A DNA stretch of 64,000 bases from Pyrinomonadaceae bacterium. GTDB taxonomy: Bacteria > Acidobacteriota > Blastocatellia > Pyrinomonadales > Pyrinomonadaceae. The stretch spans positions 62,001 to 126,000 of the forward strand of contig JAVEDP010000003.1 in NCBI GenBank assembly GCA_030841085.1, written 5' to 3'. Positions 8,475-18,437 of the stretch are shown piece by piece. The notes beneath the pieces are model-generated. The model did not search any database. It was not told the DNA's origin and was given only the letters and a program-made list of their open reading frames with translations. The translations under genes and the position numbers were made by a program. Positions within the stretch are counted from its first letter, which is position 1, and every line of letters begins with the position of its first letter.

Positions 8475-10037
8475 ATGACAAAGCTGTTTCCCGATAACTC
8501 TGAGATCGCCATTGAGCTGCTCAACAACTCGCCGGACGCGATGATGGCGCTCTCGTCTTCGGGTGAGGTGGTCTATTGGAACAAAGGCGCTGAGCATACT
8601 TTCGGCTATAGCAGAGACGAAGCCCTTGGACGACAGCTGAGCGAGTTGATAATACCGGCCGATCGCCTTGAGGAAGAGGAGAAATTTTTTAACGAAGTAA
8701 TACATTCCGGCTATTCGAGCTTCGAATCCCAACGCCGTAAAAAGGACGGCTCGGTCATTGATGTCGAAATCTCAACCAAGGTCATCCGGAATGATCAAGG
8801 CCTGGTCAAATACGTTCTCTCGTCCAAAAGAGATAGTACTGAACGCAAACTCGCACGGGAGGCGCTGCGAAGTTCAGAGGTTCGCTACCGGCGCCTGTTT
8901 GAATCAGCGAGAGATGGCATTCTAATTCTCAATGGAAGTTCGGGAGAGATTGTTGATGTCAATCCCTACCTAATCGAAATGCTTTGCTATTCCAGGGAAG
9001 AACTGCTGGGCAAAGAACTATGGGAAATCGGAACTTTTAGAGATATTGCTGCTTCGAAGGCGGCGTTCATGGAATTACAAGCGCGAGACTATGTGCGTTA
9101 TGACGATTTGCCGTTGCAAAGCAGCAAAGGAAAAATCAGCCATGTCGAGGTTGTGGCTAACGGTTACGTCGAGGACCAGCATCGTGTAGTGCAGTGCAAC
9201 ATTCGCGATATTACTCCGCGCCAACTGGCTGAGGAGAACTTACTGCAAACGAACCAACGCCTTGAGAAGGCAGTGGCCGACCTGCATGCGAAAACGAGCG
9301 AGCTGGCCACCATGACGCAACAGCTTTGGCAAGCGTCGAAACTCGCGACCATGGGTGAGTTAGCCGCCAGCGTCGCTCACGAACTGAACAATCCGCTGGC
9401 GACGATCTCGTTGCACACCGAACTGCTAGCGAATTCCTTCGCTGCTGACGATCCTGGCCGGAAACCGTTGCTGGTGATTGAGCAGGAAGTCGCACGCATG
9501 GCAAGTTTGGTGAGTAATCTGCTGGTGTTTAGCCGTCGCAGTCATCAACAATTATCTACTTTGAATATTTGCGACGAATTAACCAGCACGCTCGACTTTA
9601 TTCAGTACCACCTGCGCGGTTACAACATCGATATCGTAAAGGACTATGCCTGCGGTCTGCCGACGGTACAGGGTGATCGGGAACAGTTGCGGCAAGTATT
9701 TGTGAACCTGATAACCAACGCAAGCGATGCAATGCCGCGGGGTGGAACACTTACAGTTCGAGGCCGTATCGGAGCTATGCCCGCCGGCGGGCAGGCGTTG
9801 GTAATTGAATTTTCCGATACCGGGACCGGCGTTCAGACCGGGGACTTGCCTAAGCTTTGGGAGCCATTCTTCACCACCAAGCCGGAAGGCAAAGGTACTG
9901 GCTTGGGTTTAGCCATTTGCCGCCGGACCGTCGAAGAACACCGGGGAACAATCGAGATCGAAACCCGTCCGGGAAAAGGAACCACCGTGCGCATTACGTT
10001 GCCGGCAACTGCCGTAGAGAGAGAGGCCGTAGCGTGA
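8475..10037 (+). CDS. PAS-PAS sensor histidine kinase
   Basis: 520 aa, no membrane segment, so probably cytoplasmic. Two PAS domains (about 10-130 and 135-255; YWNKGAEHTFGYSRDEALG and VNPYLIEMLCYSREELLG), a coiled coil, a HisKA domain with the phospho-His near 301 in SVAHELNNPLATI, and HATPase_c with NLITNASDAMP, DTGTGV and GTGLGLAICRR. The NtrB-like HELNNPL box suits pairing with NtrC-type or receiver partners. The frame opens upstream at 8421 inside the third hairpin; ATG 8475 is preferred because it follows the hairpin and starts at the PAS fold. The next gene starts inside its stop codon (GTGA), so the two are coupled. Confidence 0.88.
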   Translation: MTKLFPDNSEIAIELLNNSPDAMMALSSSGEVVYWNKGAEHTFGYSRDEALGRQLSELIIPADRLEEEEKFFNEVIHSGYSSFESQRRKKDGSVIDVEISTKVIRNDQGLVKYVLSSKRDSTERKLAREALRSSEVRYRRLFESARDGILILNGSSGEIVDVNPYLIEMLCYSREELLGKELWEIGTFRDIAASKAAFMELQARDYVRYDDLPLQSSKGKISHVEVVANGYVEDQHRVVQCNIRDITPRQLAEENLLQTNQRLEKAVADLHAKTSELATMTQQLWQASKLATMGELAASVAHELNNPLATISLHTELLANSFAADDPGRKPLLVIEQEVARMASLVSNLLVFSRRSHQQLSTLNICDELTSTLDFIQYHLRGYNIDIVKDYACGLPTVQGDREQLRQVFVNLITNASDAMPRGGTLTVRGRIGAMPAGGQALVIEFSDTGTGVQTGDLPKLWEPFFTTKPEGKGTGLGLAICRRTVEEHRGTIEIETRPGKGTTVRITLPATAVEREAVA

Positions 10038-13000
10038 GTACTCAAGTTGAGGAACCTGCCATACGAGAAGGCGCTGCCAGCGGCGTGCGGTCCAACGCGC
10101 CGGTCGGAAAAATATTGGTTGTGGATGACGAACCAGAGCTGCGAAGCGTCCTGGTCGAATCACTCCTACGGCAAGGTTACGAAGTAGTTGGTTGTAGTTC
10201 CGGGTTCAAGGCGCTGGCAGAACTGCGCCAACACGACTATGACGTGCTACTGACTGATCTAATGATGCCCGAAATGGATGGCATCGCCCTACTAAAAGCG
10301 GCGCTGGAAATAGATCCTCATCTGGTCGGCATCATGGTGACTGGCCAGGGCACTATTCAAACAGCGGTCGACGCCATGCAGACCGGCGCGTTTGATTACG
10401 TGCTCAAGCCCTTTCGCATGCAAACGCTGCTGCCGGTGCTGACTCGGGCCATGAACCTTCGGCATCTGCAACTTGAGAACGTACAACTCCGCGAGACGGT
10501 AGCCATACACAGTTTGTGCCAGACGATCGCCTTCACACTGGATCCGCAGACGGTGCTGAGTAAGTTGGCAGATGCGGCCCTGCAGCAAAGCGATGCGGAC
10601 GAAGTTTCGATTCTTTTGCCGACTAACGACGGCACTGAACTCTATGTTGCGGCAGTGCGAGGAGAGAAACGTGAGCGACTGCTGGGCGAGCGCGTGCCGC
10701 TTCAGCAAAGCATATCAAGCTGGGTGGCGCGCGAGCGCAAGCCCTTAATTCTTAACGGAGTCGTGCGCGACGAGCGTTTCGTAGCGCTGTGGCCCAGATC
10801 CGACATTCGCTCGGCAGTCTCAGTTCCAATGGAGGTAGCGAATCGATTAGTTGGCATCATCAATCTAAACGTGACCAATCGCCTGCGTCCTTTCACGTTA
10901 GGACAAATGAAAGCCCTGAGTATTCTCGCCAGCACCGCAGCGGCGGCGTTGGAAAGCGCCTCGCTCTATGCGCAGGTGGAGCAGGCCGAGAAAAATTATC
11001 GTTCCATTTTTGAAAATGCCGTCGAAGGAATTTTTCAGTCGACCCCAGACCGGCGCTTTCTCACGGTCAACCCGGCGCTGGCTCAGATACTTGGATACGA
11101 CTCGCCTCAGGAAGTAATAGCCTCGTTCACGGATATTGGTAAGCAACTCCACGTCGATCCCGCAAGTCAGGAGCAGCTGGCGCAGATCCTCGACGAGCGC
11201 GGAATTTTGCAAGGCTTCGAGTTTGAAGCTTACCGGAAAAATGGAGAAAAGATTTGGCTGTCGCTGAACTTGCGGCTGATTCGCGATGAAAGGGCGATGG
11301 AAGTTTCGCGTGAAGGAACCATCGAAGACATTACCGAACGCAAACGGGCTGAGATGGAGCGGCTCGTCATGTTTGAAATCATTCAGGGTATCAGTACCAG
11401 CGCCGATTTGGACGCGCTGCTAAATCTTGTCCATCAAACAATCCGGAAAGTGGTCTATGCCGAGAATTGCTTTGTCGCGCTGTACGACGAACCCAGCGAT
11501 CACCTTGAAATGCAGTTCTTCGTTGATAAGTATGACAGTTCGCCGCCACCGCAGAAGCTTGGCAAAAGCTGTGCGGCCTATGTCTTTCGTACCGGCGAAG
11601 CCTCCCTCATAGGCAAGCAGCTTTTTGCAAAACTGGTTGCCGCGGGCGAGGTCGAACTGGTAGGCGAACCATCTCCATCGTGGCTCGGCATTCCCCTTAA
11701 TACTCCGGCAAAGACGGTGGGCGTTCTGGTGGTGCAGCACTACGAGGACCATTCGGCCTACACTCAGCGCGACGTTGACCTTCTTTCTTCAGTGGGCAGT
11801 CAGATCGCGGTTGCTATTGAGCGCAAGCGTGCGGTTGAAGCGCTTACAAACTCAGAGGCGGAGATGCGAGCCCTCTTCGCCGCCATGACCGACGTCATCT
11901 TTGTGCTTAATGCCGACGGGCGCTACCTGAGAATCGCGCCAACGGATCCGACCTTTTTATATGAAGCATCAGCGCAGATGATAGGCAAGACGTTGCACGA
12001 AGTGTTTCCCAAAACCGAGGCCGACTTGTTTCTGAAGCACATCCGGCGCGCCCTCGCTGAAGGCAAACCCCACCGAGTTGAATACTACCTCCAGATGGCG
12101 GGGGTCCAGGTGTGGTTTGACGGCAATGTTTCCCCAATGTCTGGTGACTCAGTTCTTTGGATCGCGCGCGATATTACCGAACGCAAACGAGCTGAAGGCG
12201 TGTTGCGAGAGACTGTAAGAAGCAAAGAGGAAGCGCTCGCCCAGCTCGACGCGCTGCTCTCTTCCGCGCCGATAGGTTTCGCTTTTTACACTCCTGATTT
12301 GGTCTATCAGCGCATTAATAAATCACTCGCTGCCATCAATGGCTTGTCCGTGGAACAACACCTGGGGAAAACGTTGCGCGAAGTGTTGCCGGAAATGTCC
12401 CTGGATTTGGAACCACTGCTCCAGCAGGTGATGGATAAGGGAGAACCGATTCTGGACCTCGAGATCACCGGTGAACCGCAACCGAATTCTACGCAGGAAC
12501 ACCACTGGCTCGTGAGTTTTTATCCGGTCCGGATAACGGGAGGCGAGTTGCTCGGCGCCGCAGTGCTCGTTTCGGATATTACCGAGCGTAAGCAGGCGGA
12601 GGTAGCGTTACGCGAAAGCGAAGAGAGGTACCGTCTCCTCTTTGAAAGCAATCCACAACCAATGTGGGTTTACGATGTGGAGACGCTTGCCTTTCTTGCC
12701 GTTAACAAATCCGCGGTGCGTCATTATGGATACTCACGCGAAGAGTTTCTGAGTATGACCATCGCAGACATTCGTCCGGCTGAAGATCTGCCGTTCCTGT
12801 ATGAATCGGTGGCCCAGAGTTTCGACGGACTTGATCGCGCAGGCGAATGGCGACATCTCAAAAGAGACGGAAGCATCATTGAAGTAGAAATCACTTCTCA
12901 CGCCCTGGTGTTCGCCGACCGGCGTGCCGAGCTTATCCTCGCTAACGATATTACCGAACGTAATCGCCTGGAGGCGGCGCTGCTTTCCAGTGAAGCGCAA

Positions 13001-14149
13001 CTCCGGCAGTCGCAAAAGCTTGAAGCGATTGGTCAGCTTGCCGGCGGCGTGGCCCATGACTTCAACAATCTGCTGACGGCAATTAACGGCTATAGCTCGC
13101 TCGCCCTGCGAAAACTCGGGGAAGCTCATCCAGTCAGTCCTTATCTCGACGAAATCAAAAAGGCCGGAGACCGCGCGGCCAATCTCACTCGCCAACTGCT
13201 CGCCTTTGGCCGCAAACAAATGCTCCAGCCGCTGGACCTTAATCTCAACGACGTCGTTACCGACATGACAAAAATGTTGAAGCGATTGATCGGCGAAGAC
13301 ATCCAGCTGGTGACGAAACTAAATCCGGAACTGCACCGAATCAAGGCCGACCCAGGTCAGATTGAACAAGTACTAGTAAACCTGATTGTTAACGCGCGCG
13401 ACGCGATGCCGACGGGTGGCAATTTAACTATTGAGACAGCGAACGCCATTCTTGATGACGCCTACACCAGCAAACATGTGGATGTAACGCCGGGACAGTT
13501 CATCATGTTGGCGGTGAGCGATACCGGCACGGGCATGGATGCGCAGACGAGGACCCGAATATTCGAACCCTTCTTCACTACCAAGGAAAAAGGCAAAGGC
13601 ACCGGGCTTGGCCTCTCAACTGTGTACGGGATTGTGAAACAAAGCGGCGGCAACGTTTTGGTTTACAGCGAGGAGGGCAGAGGAACCTCTTTCAAAGTCT
13701 ATTTGCCGCAACTCGTTGATGGAGGCAAACAAATAACCATCCCGGTGGTTGAGCCGGTGCGGGTCGGAGGTTCCGAAACTGTTTTGGTTGTCGAGGACGA
13801 AGATATGGTTCGCAAGCTGTCGTGCGAGTTACTGCAAGAGAGTGGTTACCGGGTTTTGACTGCCAGCGGCGGTGAAGAGGCCATCCAAATATTTAAGAAA
13901 CATAAAAAAATCGACTTACTCATCACTGACGTCATTATGCCGAAGATGAGTGGAAAAGAGGTTGCCGAGCAGCTCAAGAAGATCCATCCAAATACCAAGG
14001 TGCTCTTCATGTCGGGATATACCGACGAAGCGATCGTTCATCATGGCATCGTGGATTCGCACATTGCCTTTATTCAAAAACCGTTTTCCGAGAATGCGCT
14101 GGCACAAAAGGTGCGCGATGTGCTCGACGCGGAAAATGGCCACAAATGA
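10034..14149 (+). CDS. Giant hybrid histidine kinase REC-GAF-PAS-GAF-PAS-PAS-PAS-HisKA-HATPase-REC
   Basis: 1371 aa from GTG 10034, which overlaps the previous stop in GTGA; the frame is open to 9857 but that extension only shadows the preceding kinase. Approximate order: receiver 25-140 (VVDDEPE, LLTDLMMPEMDG), GAF 165-310, PAS 320-436, GAF 442-600, PAS 603-718, PAS 733-852, PAS 860-975, HisKA with His near 1008 in GGVAHDFNNLLTAI, HATPase_c 1090-1229 (GTGLGLSTVYGIV), receiver 1249-1367 (VVEDEDM, LLITDVIMPKMSG). It would integrate several cytoplasmic cues and relay phosphate internally, likely onward to an Hpt protein such as the one ending at 26440. The N-terminal receiver may be fed by the coupled upstream kinase. 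Confidence 0.9.
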   Translation: MSTQVEEPAIREGAASGVRSNAPVGKILVVDDEPELRSVLVESLLRQGYEVVGCSSGFKALAELRQHDYDVLLTDLMMPEMDGIALLKAALEIDPHLVGIMVTGQGTIQTAVDAMQTGAFDYVLKPFRMQTLLPVLTRAMNLRHLQLENVQLRETVAIHSLCQTIAFTLDPQTVLSKLADAALQQSDADEVSILLPTNDGTELYVAAVRGEKRERLLGERVPLQQSISSWVARERKPLILNGVVRDERFVALWPRSDIRSAVSVPMEVANRLVGIINLNVTNRLRPFTLGQMKALSILASTAAAALESASLYAQVEQAEKNYRSIFENAVEGIFQSTPDRRFLTVNPALAQILGYDSPQEVIASFTDIGKQLHVDPASQEQLAQILDERGILQGFEFEAYRKNGEKIWLSLNLRLIRDERAMEVSREGTIEDITERKRAEMERLVMFEIIQGISTSADLDALLNLVHQTIRKVVYAENCFVALYDEPSDHLEMQFFVDKYDSSPPPQKLGKSCAAYVFRTGEASLIGKQLFAKLVAAGEVELVGEPSPSWLGIPLNTPAKTVGVLVVQHYEDHSAYTQRDVDLLSSVGSQIAVAIERKRAVEALTNSEAEMRALFAAMTDVIFVLNADGRYLRIAPTDPTFLYEASAQMIGKTLHEVFPKTEADLFLKHIRRALAEGKPHRVEYYLQMAGVQVWFDGNVSPMSGDSVLWIARDITERKRAEGVLRETVRSKEEALAQLDALLSSAPIGFAFYTPDLVYQRINKSLAAINGLSVEQHLGKTLREVLPEMSLDLEPLLQQVMDKGEPILDLEITGEPQPNSTQEHHWLVSFYPVRITGGELLGAAVLVSDITERKQAEVALRESEERYRLLFESNPQPMWVYDVETLAFLAVNKSAVRHYGYSREEFLSMTIADIRPAEDLPFLYESVAQSFDGLDRAGEWRHLKRDGSIIEVEITSHALVFADRRAELILANDITERNRLEAALLSSEAQLRQSQKLEAIGQLAGGVAHDFNNLLTAINGYSSLALRKLGEAHPVSPYLDEIKKAGDRAANLTRQLLAFGRKQMLQPLDLNLNDVVTDMTKMLKRLIGEDIQLVTKLNPELHRIKADPGQIEQVLVNLIVNARDAMPTGGNLTIETANAILDDAYTSKHVDVTPGQFIMLAVSDTGTGMDAQTRTRIFEPFFTTKEKGKGTGLGLSTVYGIVKQSGGNVLVYSEEGRGTSFKVYLPQLVDGGKQITIPVVEPVRVGGSETVLVVEDEDMVRKLSCELLQESGYRVLTASGGEEAIQIFKKHKKIDLLITDVIMPKMSGKEVAEQLKKIHPNTKVLFMSGYTDEAIVHHGIVDSHIAFIQKPFSENALAQKVRDVLDAENGHK

Positions 14150-14470
14150 CACGTTATGTGTCTCAACGCACCGACAGGAAAAAGTTTTCCGGTTACGCTT
14201 ACTTGCTCCGGTTGGTCGTCGTATCGACCGTTGATCAAGGTTACTAAAAACTGGCTATCCGAAGTTCTCGCCCAGAAAGCTTCAATCGACTAATTGTTTC
14301 TATAAATCTCGCTGGACCAGGAGAGTCTGATTCTCTGTTGTGCTTTTACACGCTGCCGCGCCACCGAGTGGCTCGCGCGCGTGGCTGGCATTTCAAGGTG
14401 AAGACAAGAATCCAGCAGTCAATCAGTCAATGCCGGCTGTCGCAAGCGAACTCCAAACTGTGGGACTCAT
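14150..14470. other. Intergenic, no gene seen
   Basis: About 320 bp. Short open frames on either strand are without ribosome sites. No clear terminator or repeat was recognised. Confidence 0.4.
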
Positions 14471-15115
14471 ATGAGAGTACTAATTGCCGAAGATGATTCC
14501 GTCTCGCGATGCCTGTTGGAAGCGACGCTCCAGAAGTTTGGCTTCGAAGTGATATCAGCGGCCACTGGCGGCGAAGCGTGGGCCGTGCTTCAGAGTGACG
14601 ACTCTCCGTCCTTGGCCATACTCGATTGGATGATGCCCGAGATTGACGGCATCGAAATCTGTCGCCGCGTGCGTCAGCTTCCGACTGCAACTCCGCCTTA
14701 TCTGATTCTGCTGACCGCGAAGAGCGAGAAGACAGATGTAGTAATTGGGCTTGACGCCGGAGCCAACGATTATTTGACAAAGCCTTTCGATCGGTCGGAA
14801 TTGCGCGCTCGCATTCAGGTCGGCACGCACGTGCTGGAATTACAGAAAGTTCTGGTCGGACGTGTGCAGGAACTAGAGGCCGCACTATCGCAAGTCAAGC
14901 AGCTTCAGGGTCTGTTACCGATCTGCTCCTACTGCAGCAAAATCCGCAGCGAGGAAAACTATTGGCAGCGCGTTGAGAATTACCTTTCAGAACATGCGCA
15001 GGTCGCCTTCAGTCACGGCATCTGCCCCGACTGTTATCGGACAGTGGTCCAGCCACAGTTGGACCAAAGAAACGATTCGATTGATCCGGCGACAGCGCTA
15101 GAGGCCGGCGAATGA
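14471..15115 (+). CDS. Response regulator with C-terminal Cys-rich module
   Basis: 214 aa. The receiver (1-120) is complete: IAEDDS, phospho-Asp in LAILDWMMPEIDG, Lys in YLTKPFD. A coiled coil (about 120-148) leads to LLPICSYCSKIRSEENYW (about 148-165) and HGICPDCY (about 183-190): two CxxC pairs that could bind a metal. This tail is known from many bacterial receiver proteins, but its biochemical role is not established. No DNA-binding domain is present. Its stop overlaps the ATG of a 31-codon reading frame (ATGA), and that one overlaps the next gene, so the three are likely translated as a coupled set. Confidence 0.88.
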   Translation: MRVLIAEDDSVSRCLLEATLQKFGFEVISAATGGEAWAVLQSDDSPSLAILDWMMPEIDGIEICRRVRQLPTATPPYLILLTAKSEKTDVVIGLDAGANDYLTKPFDRSELRARIQVGTHVLELQKVLVGRVQELEAALSQVKQLQGLLPICSYCSKIRSEENYWQRVENYLSEHAQVAFSHGICPDCYRTVVQPQLDQRNDSIDPATALEAGE

Positions 15116-15207
15116 GTGACAAACACAATTTTTACCAGCAAGTCGCCGACGAATGCTGCCGGCGCGATTTCATCAGCGAGTTGAGTAATACGCAGGAAGG
15201 TTTGTAG
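15112..15207 (+). CDS. 31-aa micro-ORF coupled to both neighbours
   Basis: Begins at ATG 15112 inside the stop of the REC-Cys protein (ATGA overlap) and ends at TAG 15205-15207, whose last base is the first base of the GTG start of the following REC-GGDEF-EAL gene. The peptide starts MSDKHNFYQQVADECC and ends SNTQEGL; it is polar, has two adjacent Cys and no membrane stretch. The double overlap is what real small coupled genes look like, but it could also be a leftover spacer. No family is recognised. Confidence 0.5.
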   Translation: MSDKHNFYQQVADECCRRDFISELSNTQEGL

Positions 15208-16982
15208 TGAAGAACCACCGGGAACAACCACATATTTTGATCATCGATGATGATGCGCCGATCAGGCAGTTGCTGATCGAGGTGTTAAAGAACAGTTATG
15301 CTTGTTGCCAGGCAGAATCTGCGGAACAGGCACTGGATGCACTGGAAACCGATAACTTTGATTTAGTTATCAGCGATATCAGGATGGGCGGCATGAGTGG
15401 TCTGGAGCTGGTGCCACTTGTCCACTCGACTGCCCCGGACTGCGTAGTACTGATGATTAGCGGGCAGAACACAATTGAGACTGCCATCCAGGCTATGCGC
15501 GCCGGCGCCTTTGATTACATTACCAAACCACTCGAAATTCCACTGGTCGAGTCCGCGGTCCATCGTGCGATGACTCATCACACGCTGCTCGAAGACAAGC
15601 GCCGGCACGAAAATCATCTCGAAGAACTGGTCCAAAGCCGGACCGCGGAGATCGAACGGCTGGCCCATTTCGATTCCTTGACCGATCTTCCCAACCGCCT
15701 GCTCTTTACAGATCGCTTGGCGCAGGCCCTCAAACTTCCGCAAGCCGATGACCAAAAGTTGGGGACGTTGCTATTGCGTCTGGATCGATTCAAGAGCATC
15801 AACGATACCCTGGGCCACATCATTGGCGATCGGCTGTTGCGCGACTTCGCCGAAAGAATTAGAAACTCGATTACTGAGGAAAGCACGCTGGCCAGATTCG
15901 AAAGTGACGAATTTGCACTGTTGATTCCGAATGTAAAGGGATCGGGAAACATTCTCAATTCCCTCGGACGGATTCGTGACCTGCTCGGCGCTCCGTTTAT
16001 TCTTGACGAACATAAGATCTACATCACGGTTACTGCCGGCATCAGCCTGTCTCCGACCGATGGCGAAAACGCACAAGAGCTGTTGAAGAATGCGGGCGTG
16101 GCGCTCAGTCGGGCCATGGGCCGCGGCGGAAACAATTATCAATTCTACCGCTCAGACATGAATGCGCGTGCGCTCGCGCGTTTGACGCTGGAGGCTGAAC
16201 TGCGCCGGGCGCTGGAGAACGGCGAGCTAACGCTTCACTACCAGCCGCAAGTTGAACTCAACCCGCAACGCGTCATCGGCGCTGAAGCATTGGCGCGTTG
16301 GCAACATCCAAAACGAGGCTGGTTGCCGGCGTCTGAATTCATTCCCTTGGCCGAAACTACGGGCCTCATTACCCCGCTCGGGAAATGGGCCATGCGGGAG
16401 GCCTGCCGGCAAACGGCCTGCTGGCAGCAGGCCGGCGCAGACGATCTGAGAATTGCCGTCAACGTTGCCGCGTCTCAATTTCAACAGGAAGACTTCGTCA
16501 AGATGGTCGCCGACATTCTTGCCGAAACGTCACTCGCGCCTTCATCACTCGAATTGGAAATTACTGAAACCTCGATAATGCAGAACCCGGAACAGGTGAT
16601 AACGATTCTTACCGAGTTGAAAGAGCTGGGGGTGTCGATCGCGATCGACGACTTCGGCATCGGTTATTCGTCTCTCATGTACTTAAAGCGTTTTCCAATC
16701 GACAGACTCAAGATAGACCGAATGTTTGTGAGCGATTCAACTACTGATCCGGATGATGCGGCGCTGGTGATGACCATCATCACGCTGGCCCATAACCTGC
16801 GTTTGAATGTGATGGCTGAAGGAGTTGAAACAGCAGAGCAGCTAAAATTCTTGCGGCTGCTGAAGTGCGATGAAGGTCAGGGTTACTTCTTTGCCAAACC
16901 GGTACCACCGGAATTTTTTCTGGCAACCGCGCGGGAAATTGGCACGCGCAAGTTAGAGCCGCAATTGACCCTGGCGCGTTGA
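15207..16982 (+). CDS. REC-GGDEF-EAL response regulator, probable c-di-GMP phosphodiesterase
   Basis: 591 aa from GTG 15207. Receiver 1-125 (IIDDDAP, LVISDIRMGGMSG, YITKPLE), GGDEF-type domain about 150-315, EAL domain about 330-580. The cyclase signature is broken: GGDEF reads ESDEF in ARFESDEFALLIP, so GTP condensation is unlikely and the domain may act as a regulatory GTP or dimer module. The EAL domain keeps its active-site elements: GAEALARW, ELEITET, IDDFGIGYSSL, LKIDRMFV and AEGVET. Predicted net activity is phosphorylation-controlled hydrolysis of c-di-GMP. No metal-binding change was noticed. Confidence 0.9.
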   Translation: MKNHREQPHILIIDDDAPIRQLLIEVLKNSYACCQAESAEQALDALETDNFDLVISDIRMGGMSGLELVPLVHSTAPDCVVLMISGQNTIETAIQAMRAGAFDYITKPLEIPLVESAVHRAMTHHTLLEDKRRHENHLEELVQSRTAEIERLAHFDSLTDLPNRLLFTDRLAQALKLPQADDQKLGTLLLRLDRFKSINDTLGHIIGDRLLRDFAERIRNSITEESTLARFESDEFALLIPNVKGSGNILNSLGRIRDLLGAPFILDEHKIYITVTAGISLSPTDGENAQELLKNAGVALSRAMGRGGNNYQFYRSDMNARALARLTLEAELRRALENGELTLHYQPQVELNPQRVIGAEALARWQHPKRGWLPASEFIPLAETTGLITPLGKWAMREACRQTACWQQAGADDLRIAVNVAASQFQQEDFVKMVADILAETSLAPSSLELEITETSIMQNPEQVITILTELKELGVSIAIDDFGIGYSSLMYLKRFPIDRLKIDRMFVSDSTTDPDDAALVMTIITLAHNLRLNVMAEGVETAEQLKFLRLLKCDEGQGYFFAKPVPPEFFLATAREIGTRKLEPQLTLAR

Positions 16983-17021
16983 GAATTTTGCTTATTTAGA
17001 AAGATATTTTAGGGAGAAAAG

Positions 17022-18437
17022 ATGACTGATAGAAATTTGCATGCCTTAGTGATCGATGATGAAGCTGCGATAACCCTCCTGGTGGGCACAATATTGCGAG
17101 AAGACGGCTGGCAAGTCGCGGAAGCGGGATCGGCCGAGCAGGCGTTTGGCATACTGCCGGACCAGCCATGGGACGTGGTGTTCTGCGACGTTCATTTGGG
17201 TGGCGCCGATGGGTTCAGTGTCCTGCGCCGTTTCAAGAAAGAATCGCCGGCTACGAAAGTCGTGCTGATGACGGGACATGGCAGCGCTTCCGGCGCGATG
17301 GACGCAACTTCGTTTGGGGCCTACGACTATCTGCTGAAACCATTTGGCGCCGACGAACTTCAATCACTTTCAGAGGCGTTGCGCGAACAATTGCAAAGCC
17401 AGCAGTCGCGCAGGCTGCGCGCTCCGTATGGCACCGGCGGTTTGAAATCCGATGTGGAGGTGCTGGGACGCAGTGAAGTTTTCATCAATGTGATGAAGCA
17501 GGTGGGCCGCGTTGCCGCCACTAATCTGCCGGTGCTGTTGACGGGCGAGTCGGGCACGGGCAAAGAAGTGATTGCCTCGGCGCTGCACAGTCACAGCAGC
17601 CGGCGCGATCTGCCTTTCGTGGCGGTCAACTGCGGCGCCATCTCAGCCGAGCTAATCGAATCGGAACTGTTTGGTCACAGCAAGGGTTCCTTTACCGGCG
17701 CCGACCGTGATCGCAAGGGGCTTTGGGAAGAGGCTGACAAGGGCACAATTTTTCTCGACGAGATTACTGAGACCACCCCGGCGTTCCAGGTGAAGCTGTT
17801 GCGCGCGTTACAACAAAGCGAAATCCGGCGCGTTGGTTCAAATCAAACGCTCAAGGTCGACGTTCGTGTCATCGCTGCAAGCAACAGCAACGTGGAAGAG
17901 GAAGTCGCGGCCGGCCGCTTTCGCGAAGATTTGTTTTATCGTTTGAATGCAGTGGCGATCACGCTGCCACCTTTGCGGGAGCGACGCGAAGATATTCTGC
18001 TGCTGGCAAAAAGTTTCTCGGAAAGAGTTTATTCACTGAACCCGCAAGTGAAATTTTCGCTCGATGTGCTGGAGCTGTTGGAATCGTATCCGTGGCCGGG
18101 AAATATTCGCGAGCTGGAGAATGCGGTAGTGCGGGCCACCGCCGTCTGCGACGGTATCATCCGCATAAAAGACCTGCCGGAACGCATTCAAGAGTATCGG
18201 GCGAAAACATCGACCGAGTCTCCGGAGTTAGCCGAGACAGTTATGATTCCCGAAAACTGGACCACACTGGCCGTGGTTGAAGGGCACTATGTGGCAAAGG
18301 TGTTGGTGCATACGCGAGGCAACAAGCAGGCGGCAGCGCGAGTGCTGGAAGTTGATCGCAAGACTCTTGACCGCATGATCAAGCGGCATAATATTCCCAC
18401 GCGACACTCTGCGAACTTCCCTTCACCGACAGCGTGA
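17022..18437 (+). CDS. Sigma-54-dependent response regulator (NtrC family)
   Basis: 471 aa, AGGGAG ribosome site six bases before ATG 17022. Receiver 1-120 (VIDDEAA, VVFCDVHLGGADG, YLLKPFG). AAA+ central domain about 145-380 with Walker A GESGTGKE, the sigma-54 contact loop as GSFTGAD (Ser instead of the common Ala), Walker B IFLDEI and the terminal YPWPGNIRELENAV. A Fis-type HTH closes the protein (GNKQAAARVLEVDRKTLDRMI). It should activate sigma-54 promoters after phosphorylation, plausibly by one of the HELNNPL/HDFNNLL kinases upstream. No -24/-12 promoter was pinned down. Confidence 0.92.
   Translation: MTDRNLHALVIDDEAAITLLVGTILREDGWQVAEAGSAEQAFGILPDQPWDVVFCDVHLGGADGFSVLRRFKKESPATKVVLMTGHGSASGAMDATSFGAYDYLLKPFGADELQSLSEALREQLQSQQSRRLRAPYGTGGLKSDVEVLGRSEVFINVMKQVGRVAATNLPVLLTGESGTGKEVIASALHSHSSRRDLPFVAVNCGAISAELIESELFGHSKGSFTGADRDRKGLWEEADKGTIFLDEITETTPAFQVKLLRALQQSEIRRVGSNQTLKVDVRVIAASNSNVEEEVAAGRFREDLFYRLNAVAITLPPLRERREDILLLAKSFSERVYSLNPQVKFSLDVLELLESYPWPGNIRELENAVVRATAVCDGIIRIKDLPERIQEYRAKTSTESPELAETVMIPENWTTLAVVEGHYVAKVLVHTRGNKQAAARVLEVDRKTLDRMIKRHNIPTRHSANFPSPTA

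Noticed and set aside
9857-10033. Extended N-terminus of the giant hybrid kinase
   Set aside because: Overlaps the preceding kinase in another frame; GTG 10034 in GTGA fits coupling.
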